From Taeniopygia guttata (taxonomy: Eukaryota > Chordata > Aves > Passeriformes > Estrildidae): 64,000 nt of DNA. The notes under the pieces are model-generated. The model ran no database searches. It saw only the letters and a list, made by a program, of their open reading frames with translations, and had not been told where the DNA came from. Each line of letters begins with the position of its first letter. Position 1 is the stretch's first letter. The DNA lies in assembly GCF_048771995.1 (NCBI RefSeq), contig NC_133037.1, positions 1,183,001 through 1,247,000 on the forward strand. The letters are read 5' to 3'. Both the position numbers and the translations under genes were made by a program. This document shows positions 9,259 to 21,502 of this stretch, piece after piece.

Positions 9259-10644
9259 TGATTCTGGGAAGGGGCACACCGGGAACCCAGTGGGCTTTGC
9301 CAAGATGCCACCAGCTCCTGTGGCTGGAGCCAAGGGAGAACAAGCCCATGTGCTGCACGTGGCCTCCCTTAGCTCAGTCTGGGCTCTGTGTGCTCCCATG
9401 GGCCCTGCTTGGAGGTGCTGGGGGAGGAAAAGGGATTCCTGGCACTCCAACTCATCAGGACTTAATGAATATTTGGCCCCTTGGAATAAATGGGATGCGA
9501 AGAAAATGAAGGCAGAAGGGGAAGTGCAGGTGCACGAGGCCAGACAAGCCATACACATGACATTGTTTCCTTGTCAGGCAGACTGAAAAACCCCTTGGCC
9601 AGGAATATCAGAGAGCTCTGGGGCAGTCTGGAGCAGCCGTGGGAGAACGCAACCCATCATTTTCTAAATAAGAAGCCAAACCTCTGAATCCAGATCCACC
9701 TCCTCCCAAACTCCCGCTCTGATCCCATGTGCATCAGGAGCCAGATGTGGCTTGGGCATTACTCCTGCTGCAAATTCAGCTGAAATAAGCACAAACCGGA
9801 ATTGAATGGAAATAGGAAATATTCACGGTGGATTTCTGCCTAATCAAGATCACACATAGCTCTGCTGACTGTGTTCCTCTAGCACGGAGCTGGGACACCC
9901 CTACATCACTCCTGGACCCCTCCATGCCAAGCACAGCCCTGATTCCAGCCCCAAAAACAGCACGTGGAAGGGAACGCTCAGGTTTAGGTAAAACACAGCC
10001 CACCAGGACAGAGAAGAAGGCAAAGGACACCCAAGGCATCCCCACGAGGAGCAGTATTTGACAGGAATGTCTCTCATAGTGCCCTTCCCTCTGTATCAGC
10101 AGGGATCTGGCTGAGAAGTCCTGGAGCAAACCACAACTGAGGGTGTTGCTGTCTTCCCCGAATACTTTCTCTAATGAGGTTTTTAAATAGTTTTGCCCCG
10201 CCTACACTGGCAGGCAGAGCGCTTTCATCTCCAGGTGAATGGGAACCGAGGTGGGACTCAGCTGTCTGCCGGGAGGATCATTTCCATACTGCAGCAGGCA
10301 CAGCAGGGAAGGGCTCCTGCTCCCCTGGGAGCTGATCCCGGCAAATATTCACCTCGAGCATCAGATGAGGAGAGCGCTGGGGCAGCGTGGGCTGGCAGGA
10401 CCGGGAGCCCCTGGGTTCCACAGGTACCCGCTGGAGAATGAGCTTGGAGAGCAGGACTCAGTTTGTCACAACCTGCTCCGAGTCACCACACGGCTCTCCT
10501 TCTTAGTCCCCGAGGCTTTGGGGTGGGTGTGGAAGCACTTTCCAGAGAAAAGCATCTCGCCCCCTTCTCCTCCCCGCCAATGCTGCTGGCACTGACGTCG
10601 CTGGGGAGGCAGCACTCGCCCACCATCACCAGCCGAGGAGCAGC
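9259..10644. other. Unassigned intergenic DNA
   Basis: Unique sequence. I see no exon, RNA gene or repeat that I can name. Confidence 0.55.
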
Positions 10645-10870
10645 CCAGAATCCTGGAATTCCAGAGCCACCGAGGCTGGGAAAGGCCTCCGAGATCACCG
10701 GGTCCAAGCTGTGCCCGCTCCCCACCTTTAGCATCCATCCCTTCCTTGGGCACATCCAGGGACGGGCACTCCAAACCTCACCGGGCAGCCCCTGCCAAGG
10801 CCTGACCACCCTTTCCATGGAGAAATTCCTCCTGAATTGAGGCCCTTCCCTCTCCTCCTCCCTGTTTCCT
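10645..10870 (-). mobile_element. CR1 LINE fragment
   Basis: Complement of the CR1 3' end: GAATCCTGGAATTCCAGAGC, GGCCTCCGAGATCACCGGGT, then the CCACCCTTTCCATGGAGAAA region about 140 bases further along. A longer and older copy than most here. Confidence 0.78.
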
Positions 10871-10983
10871 GGGAGCAGAGCCCCCCCAGGCTGTCCCCTC
10901 CTGTCAGGGAGTTGTGCAGAGCCACATTTCCCTGAGCCTCCTTTTCCCCAGGCTGCTCTCCTTCCTCTGCAGGGGTGTCTCCC

Positions 10984-11110
10984 ATAGATCAGAAAATCAG
11001 AGGATATCCCGAGCTGAGAGGGGCCACAGGGATCATCGAGTCCAGCTGCTGGCCCTGCACAGGACAGCCCAGCCACCACATCAGAGTGGCCACCGGGCTG
11101 GCCTCACACA
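10984..11110 (-). mobile_element. CR1 LINE fragment
   Basis: AGATCAGAAAATCAGAGGAT and GGGATCATCGAGTCCAGCTG match the complement of a CR1 3' end of a different subfamily from the neighbouring copy. Confidence 0.7.
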
Positions 11111-11162
11111 CAGGGCTCAGGGCTGAGTGGGCTCTGAGAGCTCAGACAGGGCTCTGAGCTCT

Positions 11163-11244
11163 TCTTCTAAGGCAAAAGGCATCATTTCATCCCCAAATAT
11201 TCATCTTCTAAGGCAAAAGGCATCATTTCATCCCCAAATATTCA
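11163..11244. repeat. Exact 41-bp tandem duplication
   Basis: Two identical 41-base copies (11163-11203 and 11204-11244), each beginning TCTTCTAAGGC and ending CCCCAAATATTCA. The identity implies a recent duplication. Confidence 0.95.
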
Positions 11245-12236
11245 CATGGGCTGTACTGCAGGAGTCTGGGGAAATAGAAATGGCCACACAAGCTTGTTAC
11301 AGCTGTCCCTTCTGATTTTATACAGTGCACGTCCCTATCATGGAAATAAAGCCCAGCCCTGGAGAGCTGTGAACATCTGCAGCTGCTGCCCAGATGTGGT
11401 TGCCCGGAGCCTGAGCAGAGGTTTCAGGGGAAAACCCCCGTCTGCCTCACCCCAAAAGCCAAAACAGAGGACACGGGTTTCGCTTGGTAACCCTCGACCA
11501 AGGAGACATTAGGTGCCTTTGATCTCCAGATAGAAAAATGATCTTTTGATTTCAGATTATGAAAATGAGGAACCATCTGCTAAGAAACAGCTCTGGCCCC
11601 ACGTTTTATTGAGGCCAGATGGTGTCCAGGGTTCCTACGTATGAATTCAATTAGCTGCTTGTGTCTGCGTCAGTGAGTCTGGATCCACCCAGTCATGTTT
11701 TTGGAACAAATATTGTAATATTCCCATGGATCCTCCAGACAGTGGGAGGTGTTTCCTTCACTGTGAAGGTTTTGGGAAGTGGTGACTTTGTCTCATTTTC
11801 ATCATTTTCATCCCTGCTCTGCATTTCTAGTCCCTTAGTTCTTATGCCTCAGGGTTTTCCCTGGATCTCTGAGCCAGCTGTGCTGAGTGAAGACATCCCT
11901 GATTCCAGTTTGCCCATCAGGGCTGAGGTTTCAGCCCCTGGGAACCTCTCCCATCCACCTCTCCTGCACGGGGACTGAGTTTCAGAATTATTTGGAATAT
12001 AACCCATCTCCAACATCAGCCAGACCTGCTTCATTCTCCTTTCCTTGGTGGTTGCAGGGCTGTACTTGGGGTTTAGCTCTGCTGACAGCAAGGTCCCTGT
12101 CACCAGCACCTTGCAGCCTGGGAGGGTGGCACAACAGGAGACCTTGCACAGGCTGCAGGATGTGGGAATGAGCAGTTCCCTGAGCAGCCACCAGCCCCAG
12201 CACGGGTGGATTCCCTGTCTGGACAGCCAGGCACTG

Positions 12237-12265
12237 CAGATCCCAATTAGCAGATCCCAATTAGC
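12237..12265. repeat. Short tandem duplication
   Basis: The word GCAGATCCCAATTA occurs twice in direct succession. No functional reading is offered. Confidence 0.8.
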
Positions 12266-13855
12266 TCCCCTCACCTTTCCAGTCTAACAATCTGGAAGTC
12301 CCTGCTTGGTTTTTTATACAGGTGTGGCTCGGCACCACACGTTACCTCAGCAAGCTGCATATTTGCACCAATTTCCCTCACTACAGGGTTGGAAGGGAGA
12401 AAATCCTGCAGTGGGAATGGGCTGGGCAGCAGCCTCAGGAGCAGCAGGTTGTGATTTGGGGCTGGAAGGGCCTCGCTCGCAGCCCACACCTTCCTCTGCA
12501 CCCTGGGAACTCACCTGCCTTGAAAAATGTTCCTGAGCAGGAAGTATCCCTGGCAGAGGGACAGCATTTGTTGTTTTCCCTTGAGTTTGTTGTTTTCTCT
12601 TGACTTTTTGGAGAGGATGGGGCTGTCAAGCTCAGTTTCTGTTCACAGACACAAGCTCTGGGCACAGGGTCTGCCACTGCCCACGCTGACATCTCTTATT
12701 TCAGGATTCCTCACCCCTGAGCTGTGTTTGACTCTGGTTTTCCATCCCTGGGAGTGCTGGGAGGTCCATCCTCTCTCTCCCTGCCTTTCCTGCCGTGGAA
12801 TCACACTCTGTCCAGGCATGCTGTGCCTGGGAATCCCCAGGGCACCTTTCCGGGCTGGCTGTGATTACAGCCCCATTACCAAATTAGAGGATTATAAGCA
12901 TAATAACGCACAGAGAAACTACTAATTTCCAATGATTCCTCCTTTTAAAAAGAAAATCCGAGCCCTTTAGCAGATGGGGTTTGCAGAGAGCTCTGAAGGA
13001 GCGGCCATGAGGGAAGAGCCACGGAGCAGAGGGATGAGAAAATGGAGCAGGTTCTCATTAGGGTGCAAGGTGTGTGATAATTACTTGAGGAAGCACAGGG
13101 AAGACAGGGCTGGGTTCACCCTGGATGCCACAGCCACTGCAGGCTCCTCATGTGCAGCTGCTGCAGGGCTGGAACACGATTTCACAGCTCTGCCCAACCC
13201 AAGCGTCCCTCACTCCTTCCTTCCTTCCCAGGAATTCTGAGGAATCCACACCTGATCCCACACAGCACTTGGGGTTTTCCCTCCTGTTGGTGCTGGACAG
13301 AGCTGTTATTGCTCCAAACCCAGATTTTAGGCAGCTGGTTCAGGTTTGACACCCCTCAGCACGGACCAGTCAGCTTTGTACCATACTCATCACTCTGCTC
13401 ACTCAGCCTCCACTGACAATCTCAGCCCCACCAGATGTCCTGGTTTTCCAACCTCACAGTCTGTGTTATTCCAAGGACCCACTGAAGCTCCTTGGATCTG
13501 CTGGCAGGTCCTTTGGGATTCCCTTAGAGCAGCAGGCAGCAGCTTCAGGGCTCCCAAACCTCGACGCAGAACCTTCCAGAAACCCTGAATCCACCCACCC
13601 GTCCCCATCTCCATCACACATTACCAACGTCACCCCTGCAAACCACTTTGAGGAAGGTTAAGAGTTGGCTGGTTGAAGCCAAAGTTGTGACTAATATTTT
13701 TTGGGGAAAGTACTTGATGTCAAAACAAGTGAGAAGTGAAGCGGAGACATGTGGTGGAGGGATGTGGGAAGGGATGGAGGGGCTTTTTGGTGCCAAATTT
13801 CCCTGTTCCCTGAAGGGAGAACCCAAGTTGCCTTATTTCTTAATGTAGAAAGAGG

Positions 13856-13907
13856 CAGAGAAGGAAAACAGAGAAGGAAAACAGAGAAGGAAAACAGAGA
13901 AGGAAAA
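13856..13907. repeat. 13-bp minisatellite
   Basis: Four tandem copies of CAGAGAAGGAAAA, purine-only apart from the single C. Confidence 0.93.
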
Positions 13908-15097
13908 CTCCCTTCTTTACTTCTTTTAGATCCTTGCATTTCTAGAAAGCTGCTGAATCACCCCTGTGATACAGTGTCATGGAAAAGGGTCCCCTGATCA
14001 CCACAGTGGCCACAGGCCAAGGTGCTGCTGGCTTCCAGAGCTGCTGGAGCCCCTCAGTGTCACCCCCAGCCCAGCGTGGGCAGGAGCTGCCACAGCCCCC
14101 AGCAGTCCCTTTGCCCTTCATGGCTCCTTCCCACAGCCACAGGCTGCAGGTTTCAGCTTTTCCAAGCTTTTTTCCAGCCAGAGCAAGGTATGCAGGCATG
14201 CAAACACCTGGAAGAACAGTCAGTGGGGCCCAGCCCCAGGGCCAGCAGCACATCCAGGCTCACTGCTCAGGAGCCAGCCGGGCTCAGGTGTGTTACCTGG
14301 AAACGTCTGGGTCCTGTGACTTGGGAGGAGAAATAAAACCAATTCTTTTCAGTCACTTCCAGCAGGCAAGGGACTCAACCCCCAGAACTACTTTGCTTCC
14401 AGGAGTTATTAAAACCCTATGGAGCCACATATATTTGCTTATTAACCAAGTGCCTGTGCTGGCCGAGCCTCCTCCCTCCCGGCAGAGCTCTCTGCACCCC
14501 GGTGCCTGTGGAGGCTCAGCTGCAGAGCTCATTTCCTATTTCCATCCCCAAAAAAGCCCATTCAGCAGCGGCTGCTGCCCCTGCAGCCAGCAAGGTGAGC
14601 TCTGCAGGTGTGGGAGGGTGATCCACCCTGCAGCAGCCACAGGGCATCTGCGTCCTGGGGCTCCCGGTGCTTCCCCGGCACAGGCAATTCCAAGCACACC
14701 CAAATAAAGTCCCGAATCAACCCTGTCTGGCCTCGCCCTCTTTCTCAGCAGAGGGTTTGGACGGCTTCCATGGCTCTTTTTCTCTTCCTCCCAGAGGAAG
14801 TTGGCCTCACAAGCAACTCCCTGTGGAGGCTGAGCCAGAAGGTGGGACCTGGCCTGCTGTCCCTCTCTCCCGAGCTCTCCTGATGGGAATAACAACCTCC
14901 AAGTCTCTCCTACGCCCTGGATGGGCTCTCCCAGAGCAGCCCAAATCCCTCATTAACCCCTGCCTGGACAGGGGAGCCCCAGGTGAGCCGAGGGGATCAG
15001 TGGGGGCTGATTCCTGACCCCAGGGATAACCCAGCCGGGCGTGAGGAGCTGCACATGGAAACAAAACATCCCACCACATCCTCCTTTCAGCTCTGCC

Positions 15098-15372
15098 TGC
15101 TGCCATAGCACAAGGGGGGATGGTTTTAAACTTAAAAGAGGAGAGCTTCAGATTGGATATCAGGAAGAAATTCCTCCCTGTGAAGGAGGTGAGGCCCTGG
15201 CACAGGGTGCCCAGAGCAGTTGGGGCTGCCCCATCCCTGGAAGTGTCCAAGGGCAGCTTGGATGGGGCTTGGAGCAACCTGGGATAGTTGAAAGTGTCCC
15301 TGCCCATGGCAGGGAGTGGAATGGGATGGTTCTTAAGGTCCCTCCCAACCCAAACCATTCCATGACTCTATA
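15098..15372 (+). mobile_element. CR1 LINE 3' end, well preserved
   Basis: About 275 bases matching the CR1 tail in order: GGTTTTAAACTTAAAAGAGG, GATATCAGGAAGAAATTCC, GAGGCCCTGGCACAGGGTGC, GGATGGGGCTTGGAGCAACC, CTGCCCATGGCAGG, and CCAACCCAAACCATTCCATG followed by the terminal repeat. Confidence 0.95.
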
Positions 15373-18300
15373 AACAGCTGCCTGGAGCCCGTCAACTTTG
15401 GCTACTCTTTCCAAACTCATCGGAAATACTAAAATACCCTGATTTTGGTTTGCCACCCCTTGGGAACAGTGGTATTGTTCCCAGCCAGCAGCCAGGAGCT
15501 GTCAGGATGCCCAGAGCATGACATGACTGGCTGGATGCCCCTGACAACCCCAGTTTCACTGGAAATGACAGGCTGGGCTGGACATCCGGGGGCTGTGGCT
15601 TTGCCAGGCTCCAGCCCCTCGGTGCTAAGCGCAGCAAGAGGCACTTCCCGGGGACAGGCAGCAGCAGAACTGAGTTATCACTGCCAGCTCACCAGCAGCA
15701 GGACTCACTGCAGATCACCTTCAGGGAGCTCAGGAACAGCCCACCTGAGCAGAGGCTGCTCCATTAATCACTTTGGCTGCCCCCAAAGGCAGCGAGGTTT
15801 GAGGCTCCCTCCTCCATCCGAGACGCCGTGTCACACTGTGACTGGAGCCTGCTGAAATGCAGCTGCCGGAATTATGGAGGTGGAAGACCTTTATTTAGCC
15901 CAGTCTTCCATCGTGAAACCTCCTCCAGACTTCCAGCAGCCCCCTCCCAGAGCACTGAGTAACAGGACAGCACAGCTGCCTGCCATGACCTCCCCCGAGC
16001 CGCCCAGCCTTGTGGATTTTGGATACCAAACTATTTCCATCAGAAAGAACTTCCTCAAAAAGTTAATGGGAGATCTTGGGGTTTGTTTTTCTTACAGGAT
16101 TTAAAAATACAGATAAATTCTATTTATGTTTGCAAAGAAAACTCTGAAAACTCCTTTAGCCATAAAACAATTTGGGAACCCGACCTACCCTCGGGCTGTC
16201 ATCTCTCCCCAGCCGTGGCAATCCTTTGAGGCATCACTTAGCAACCCTTGTGAGCAAGGCTTTGTGCCGTGCTGGGGTCACCACACCCACCACCACATCA
16301 CACATCCACACAGCCAACTTTCCCGAAAAACAAAATTTAAAAAACAACAAAACAAAAAAAAAAGGAAAACAAAACCAAAACAATCAACTCTTTTGGTGGC
16401 TTATTCCCACTACTCAAACTGATTTGGGGTGGAAATTCCCTGGCAGGAGCTTCTGTTTCTATTCTGTGTCTTGTTGGGAAATGTGGTGGGGAGGGTTTTG
16501 GGAGATGAGTTGGGGGTGCCAGAGCCTTTAATCACACCCAGCTTTCCCTGTGTGACACTGAGAGCTGCCACTGAGCCACGGTGATGCCACCGGGGCTGGC
16601 AGGAGGTGACAGACACCTCACTGCCCATGGGACACTGATGATCCACCACTGTCCCCTCTTGCTTCTTTCCAGTTGCAATCCCAGAAAACCCCTGGAGCCC
16701 AACATGGCCATGTCCTGAGGGCAGCTGAGCAGGACAGAGTGACTCAGAGCAGGGGGCTCCAGGTCACAGGGTGCCACCAGTCCCCCTGGCCCTGGGTCAG
16801 GTGGGCACTGGGTGGGTTTCCAGCTGGAGTTTGAGAAGCAGTGCTCGTTCTTAGGGTGTGCCTGTACAGATATCACACAGATCTGCCTGTCTGGGTGCTC
16901 CCCTCCCTCAGCATCCAAACAGAAGGTTGTTCTTTACTCTTCTTACCAGGCACTAGCACTCCGTTGCTGTATTTTGTTTCTGTATGGAATTCTCTGCTCT
17001 GGGACTCCTTAGGGTGAAAAGCCCTGTGTAATTTTGAAACTGTCTCTGAGTGCCATTAAAATTACCTGGAAATGGTAGAAGCCCCTCAGTTCTGGAAGCT
17101 GAGCACGAGGCAGGATTTCATCTTTACCTGTCCTTGGCCAAGCAGAGTCCTGTGCTCACCAAGGTGCCTGAGCACCTGCCCTGAAGGGCACCACACCAGG
17201 TTCTGCTGCGGGGCTCACAACTGATGGATTTGCACTGCTTGGGTAAAGGAAGGAAAGAAGTGAAAGATTGAAATTAATAGAAGCAAACCCACAGCTTCAT
17301 TAGAAGTGCATTACCCACTTCCCATCAAAAATCTGATTTCTGCAGCCTGGCTGGCAATGCCCCATCACTTCAATGCCACATTATGGCCCACGACATCCCA
17401 AAAATCACAGCAGTACAAATCTGTGCTGTTCCCTGCCTCCTTTCCCCGAGGCAAAGAACTTGGAATGGTGAAAACAAAATCATGGGACCGAAACGATAAG
17501 AATTTAAAAAAAAAAAAGAAAAAGAAGAAAAAAAACTAATCACAAGACCAATGGTTTGGAGCTGGGTGGTGCAGGGAGGGAGCCCACAGCCAAGCAGGGA
17601 CCTCTGCTTGGGCTCCCACCACCTGGACACAGCACACAGAACCTTCTCAGCTGGGATTTCTCCCTCCTTTCTGCCTCCCTCCAGCTCCTCAAGTCTGCAC
17701 CTGAAAGAAGGCCCAGAGGAACCAAACTGATTTACTGAATTTTATCCTTTTTTGCCCTATAAGGAAACATTCTTTTTTTTCTCCATGAACATTTCAAACC
17801 TTGCACATTTTGGGGATGAAAGCTCCTCTGTGTGTCTACAGCTAAAGAGGGACTTTGACTTCCCAGCTGCCACTCTGGGACTGATGCAAGCAGGAGTGCG
17901 AGCAAGCTGACTCCCATTTCCCAGGAGACAGATCAGCCAGATTTAGGAAAAACTGAGCAGTCTCCTGTGCCAGGAGCCATGGCAGATGCTGGGGAACAGC
18001 AGGGATGGAGCTCAGAGCCTGTGCTCGTTGCCAGGGATGCAGCACAGGCTGTGCTCAGCTCTCCTGGGGACCCCTTCGGGCTCTGCACCCAAATACCTGA
18101 GCCAGGTCCCCTCAGCTGGGCCCGAGTGATGGACAGGTGATGGCCACACCTGGAATTCCTGTAACTGCCCAGGGGCTGTGGAGGGACCCTGCATGTCAGA
18201 GAAGCGTGGCCAGGTGTGTTGTCCCCTTCCCAGCACAGCTGGAGTCAGGGGGAGGGACAGGGTGGCACCTCCAGCCCAAACAGCCTCGGCAGGAGGGGAG

Positions 18301-18589
18301 GCCACCCCTGTGCCCTCCATGTGTGCAGGACCCCAGTGCCTCACACACTCTGCACGGCGATGGCTCCCCAGGCATTCCACATTCCTGCAGAGGAAAGGGC
18401 ATTCTGGCACCTTCAGGAGAGAGAAAGGACTTTCATGGGCTGCAGTGCAGGGTTTGGTGGTGAGACAAGCACCCTGCAAGTGCCCTCTCACTTGGGGTGA
18501 CTACTCACACTAATCCATCTCCCTCCATTTCCCTTTCTGTGGTTCCCCCCCTCACACAGCCCCCCGAATAATCCAACTAGCTCAGAGAT
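15373..18589. other. Unassigned intergenic DNA
   Basis: Unique sequence with A-rich tracts at about 16326-16376 and 17503-17536. No exon or RNA gene is recognised. Confidence 0.55.
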
Positions 18590-18905
18590 AAGGGGCTGTG
18601 AGGGGAGGAATATCAGGAGAAGGGTAAAGATATTTAAAAGAGGCTCTTACCCCAGGGTATGTTGGTTCAGCTCTCTTTATTCTGCATTGTCCATGTGGAG
18701 AGTGGGGCAGAAGAGGAAGAACAGGAAATGTCAGGGGTCTATATAGGTTTTGGACAGGGTGGGCTTCCCTGGCTCTCCACCAGCCCCGTAGGGGTAGAAA
18801 GGAGGGTCCAGGGGTTATCTTGATCAGAGTCACAGGGTCCCAGGGAAGGGGGGACAGAATGCCCATGAGCTCACTGTAACACCTTTCCACCATCCTAAGG
18901 GCCTT
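18590..18905 (-). mobile_element. Endogenous retrovirus LTR fossil (probable solo LTR or fragment)
   Basis: On the minus strand a TATA-like CTATATAG (18739-18746) precedes an AATAAA signal (18676-18681) by about 60 bases. A U5-like stretch follows AATAAAGAGAGCTGAACC. This is the U3-R-U5 layout of an avian ERV LTR. No internal gag, pol or env sequence flanks it. Exact ends and target duplications are not clear, so it is an old remnant. The family is uncertain. Confidence 0.55.
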
Positions 18906-21233
18906 TTTCCCCAAACTTCAGCCCAAGGTCACTCAGTGTTCTTTGGTTCCATCACAGTACAGCTCATCACTCAAACTACTTCACTAAATCCCTTGAGCTG
19001 TTACCCTGCAACAAGACCACCACGAAGAACCCCAAATATGCTGTGGCAGAAGGCAACCTGCCCATTCCCAGAGTGCCCGTGCCTCTGGAGGTGTCAGGAC
19101 TCTTTGCTCCTGTTGGCAAATCCAGCTCTGCAGTAACCCACATTGCCTGACTCCTGGTCTTGTGCCCTGATCACAAGACCATCTTTTCCTCTGCAAGAGC
19201 ACCGGGAGCGAGGGATGAACCATCCCTTGTGTTGCCCAACACCTCCCCCACGGTCCTGCTCCGCTCAGACCTTGGGACGTGGCGGGCAGCCAGGACCCTG
19301 CACGGCAAGGACACCATTCCCAGGCAGCTCCGAGCCTCCAGGGGCTTCCACTCCCACCTTGGTAATCCCCGATTTTCACAGCATGGATTTGGGACTGAGG
19401 TGAACCTCAGGCAGGCAAGTCTGCATCACAAGCAATATCAGCTTTGGTCATGGGAATCTTGTTTTATGGGGAAAAAACCCGAGACAGCATCCTGGAAATT
19501 AAACACAACTTTCTGTATCCCCTCGTTTTCTTCTCCTGAGGCCAGAGAGGCCTCACTGCATTCTTGACAAATACAAATGCAATAAAGCAAACTCATTTAC
19601 ATGAGCCTACAGTAAGGATTCAATATCAAGAAAAAATTTACTCAGTGGAGCATCTTTATAAACTGAAATCCTGTGAATTCATCTTTTCAGGATATCCCCA
19701 TTTCCCACCCTGCCCCAGAGCCCACTTGGAAACTTGGATCAGATCTGAGTGGGGACTCAACCTGAGAACTGCAGCAGAGCAGTCAGTGTCCTGGGGTACC
19801 AAGGCCAAACTGGGGCCAAACTGGGGCCAAACTGGTGAGAAGTGGGGAGCCCAGCCCCGCTGTCCCTCCTCTGTGGGTGCCATTGCTGGCACTGCACGGC
19901 AGCAAGAGCCCTGCCCTGCATGGAGCAGGGATGCTTTGGGCTCTCAGGTGCCACAGAGAGACCTGCTCCCGCCTCACTTCTGATTCCTGTCCAAATCAAA
20001 GTTTTGAAACTGTCCCAAGAGAAAGTAATGATCTCTGATGAAGCAATGATCTGTAGAGCAGAAGCAAACCAAGGGCTGTGCTGGTGGTGCTGATGCTCTG
20101 GCTCAGGTGTTTGCTGTGCCTGTATTTACACACTTTCAATTCCCCGTGTTGCAGAATGGCTTCCATGCAGTTTTAATATTTCTTGAGCATCCTGGAGCTT
20201 TACTCCACATTCTTTCTCATTCTTTCTGTGATTAACAACGGCCCTCTCCAGAAGCAGATTATTGGAAAATACAAATGTTTTATTGATCACATTTTTACTG
20301 ATCCAAACTGGACTGTCTCCTGAGGATACAGACACCACGGCTTTGCATTACCCTGCTTTCCCCTGCTTGGCTTGACCCATTTTCTCTTTCCAACAGAATC
20401 AAATCCTGTAACTAACCTTTAAGTCTTCCTTAGGCTTTATTTTGTTCCTATTAACCTTCTGCTTCTCTGGATAATTCTGCAGCCAAGAGTAGGTGTGACT
20501 CCCACGGCACAAGTCTCGCTGTGCTGTTGACTCATGTGCTGTGCTCAGCCAGCTCCTGGGATGGGAGGCTTATGCAACGTAGCGAGGTCTCCTGGAGCAT
20601 ATGCTGCTCCTGGAGCTGTGAGAGCCTGGTGTCTTCTCCTGCTGGATGTGCCCGTGGGACGCACACGCTGCCAACCAGCCCTGGCTGTGCCCTGAGCGTG
20701 CACATGCCCCCCACACACACACACTGAGCAGGCTACCCCCTCCTCCAGAGCTAAAAATCAAATTTCTGTGCAGAGAAGGCTGCTGGGCTCTGGGTAGGGG
20801 TGGCTGTGCAGCTGCTGGGGCTCTGGGAGCTCCCAGCGAGGAGCCCTCCCCGGGTTTTTAAAGGGCACTCGGTTCTAAACAGAGATTATATAAAGTGAAC
20901 TCAACAGACGGTCAGATTTGGCCTGGCATGTTGGGAGGGTTCTCACACAGATCTTTTTTTTTTAGGAGGGAAACTAGCAAGACATGTGGTGAAAAACACC
21001 CTATAGCTTGTAACTCCTGTCTCTGAGATCCAGCCATCTGTTCCCATGAACTTCAAGTGAGAAGCAGCCACCATTTTGAAGGCAGACACTTTAAAAAGTG
21101 AGAGGATCCAGCCCTCGGTTCCTTGGGCAGAAAGGAATGCCTGCCTGAAAGGGCAATGCACGAACTGCCAATCTCTCTGGGCAGGATCATCCTCCCTGCA
21201 CGGCTGAGCAAAGGCTGATCTAATGGCTATAAA
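18906..21233. other. Unassigned intergenic DNA
   Basis: Unique sequence. Three tandem copies of the 11-base word CCAAACTGGGG lie at about 19803-19835. No gene is supported. Confidence 0.55.
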
Positions 21234-21502
21234 GGAATAGAATCACAGGATTCTATTGGGCTGGAAGGGACCTTAAAGCTCATTTCATTTTCCATCCCTC
21301 TGCCATGGGCAAGGACACTTTCCACTATCCCAGACTGCTTCAAGCCTTGTCCAACCTGAACACTTCCAGGGATGAGGCAGCCACAGCTTTGCTGAGAAAC
21401 CTGTGCCAGGGTCTCACCACCCTCACAAGAAAGAATTCTTCCTAATATCTAATTTAATCTCCCCTCTTTTAGTTTAAAACCATCCCTTCTTGTCCTAGCA
21501 CC
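21234..21502 (-). mobile_element. CR1 LINE 3' end, well preserved
   Basis: About 270 bases on the complement strand: AATCACAGGATTCTATTGGG, GGAAGGGACCTTAAAGCTCA, CTTCCAGGGATGAGGCAGCC, CAGGGTCTCACCACCCTCAC, CTTCCTAATATCTAATTTAA, TTTAGTTTAAAACCATCCCT. Confidence 0.95.

Larger units (their letters stand above)
11245..15097. other. Unassigned intergenic DNA
   Basis: Unique sequence with short repeats only. A 242-codon plus-strand open frame at 13979-14707 has the low-complexity composition of chance reading and no recognisable domain. No gene is supported. Confidence 0.55.

Noticed and set aside
13979-14707. 242-codon plus-strand open frame
   Set aside because: Low-complexity chance composition, open overlapping frames, no family resemblance.
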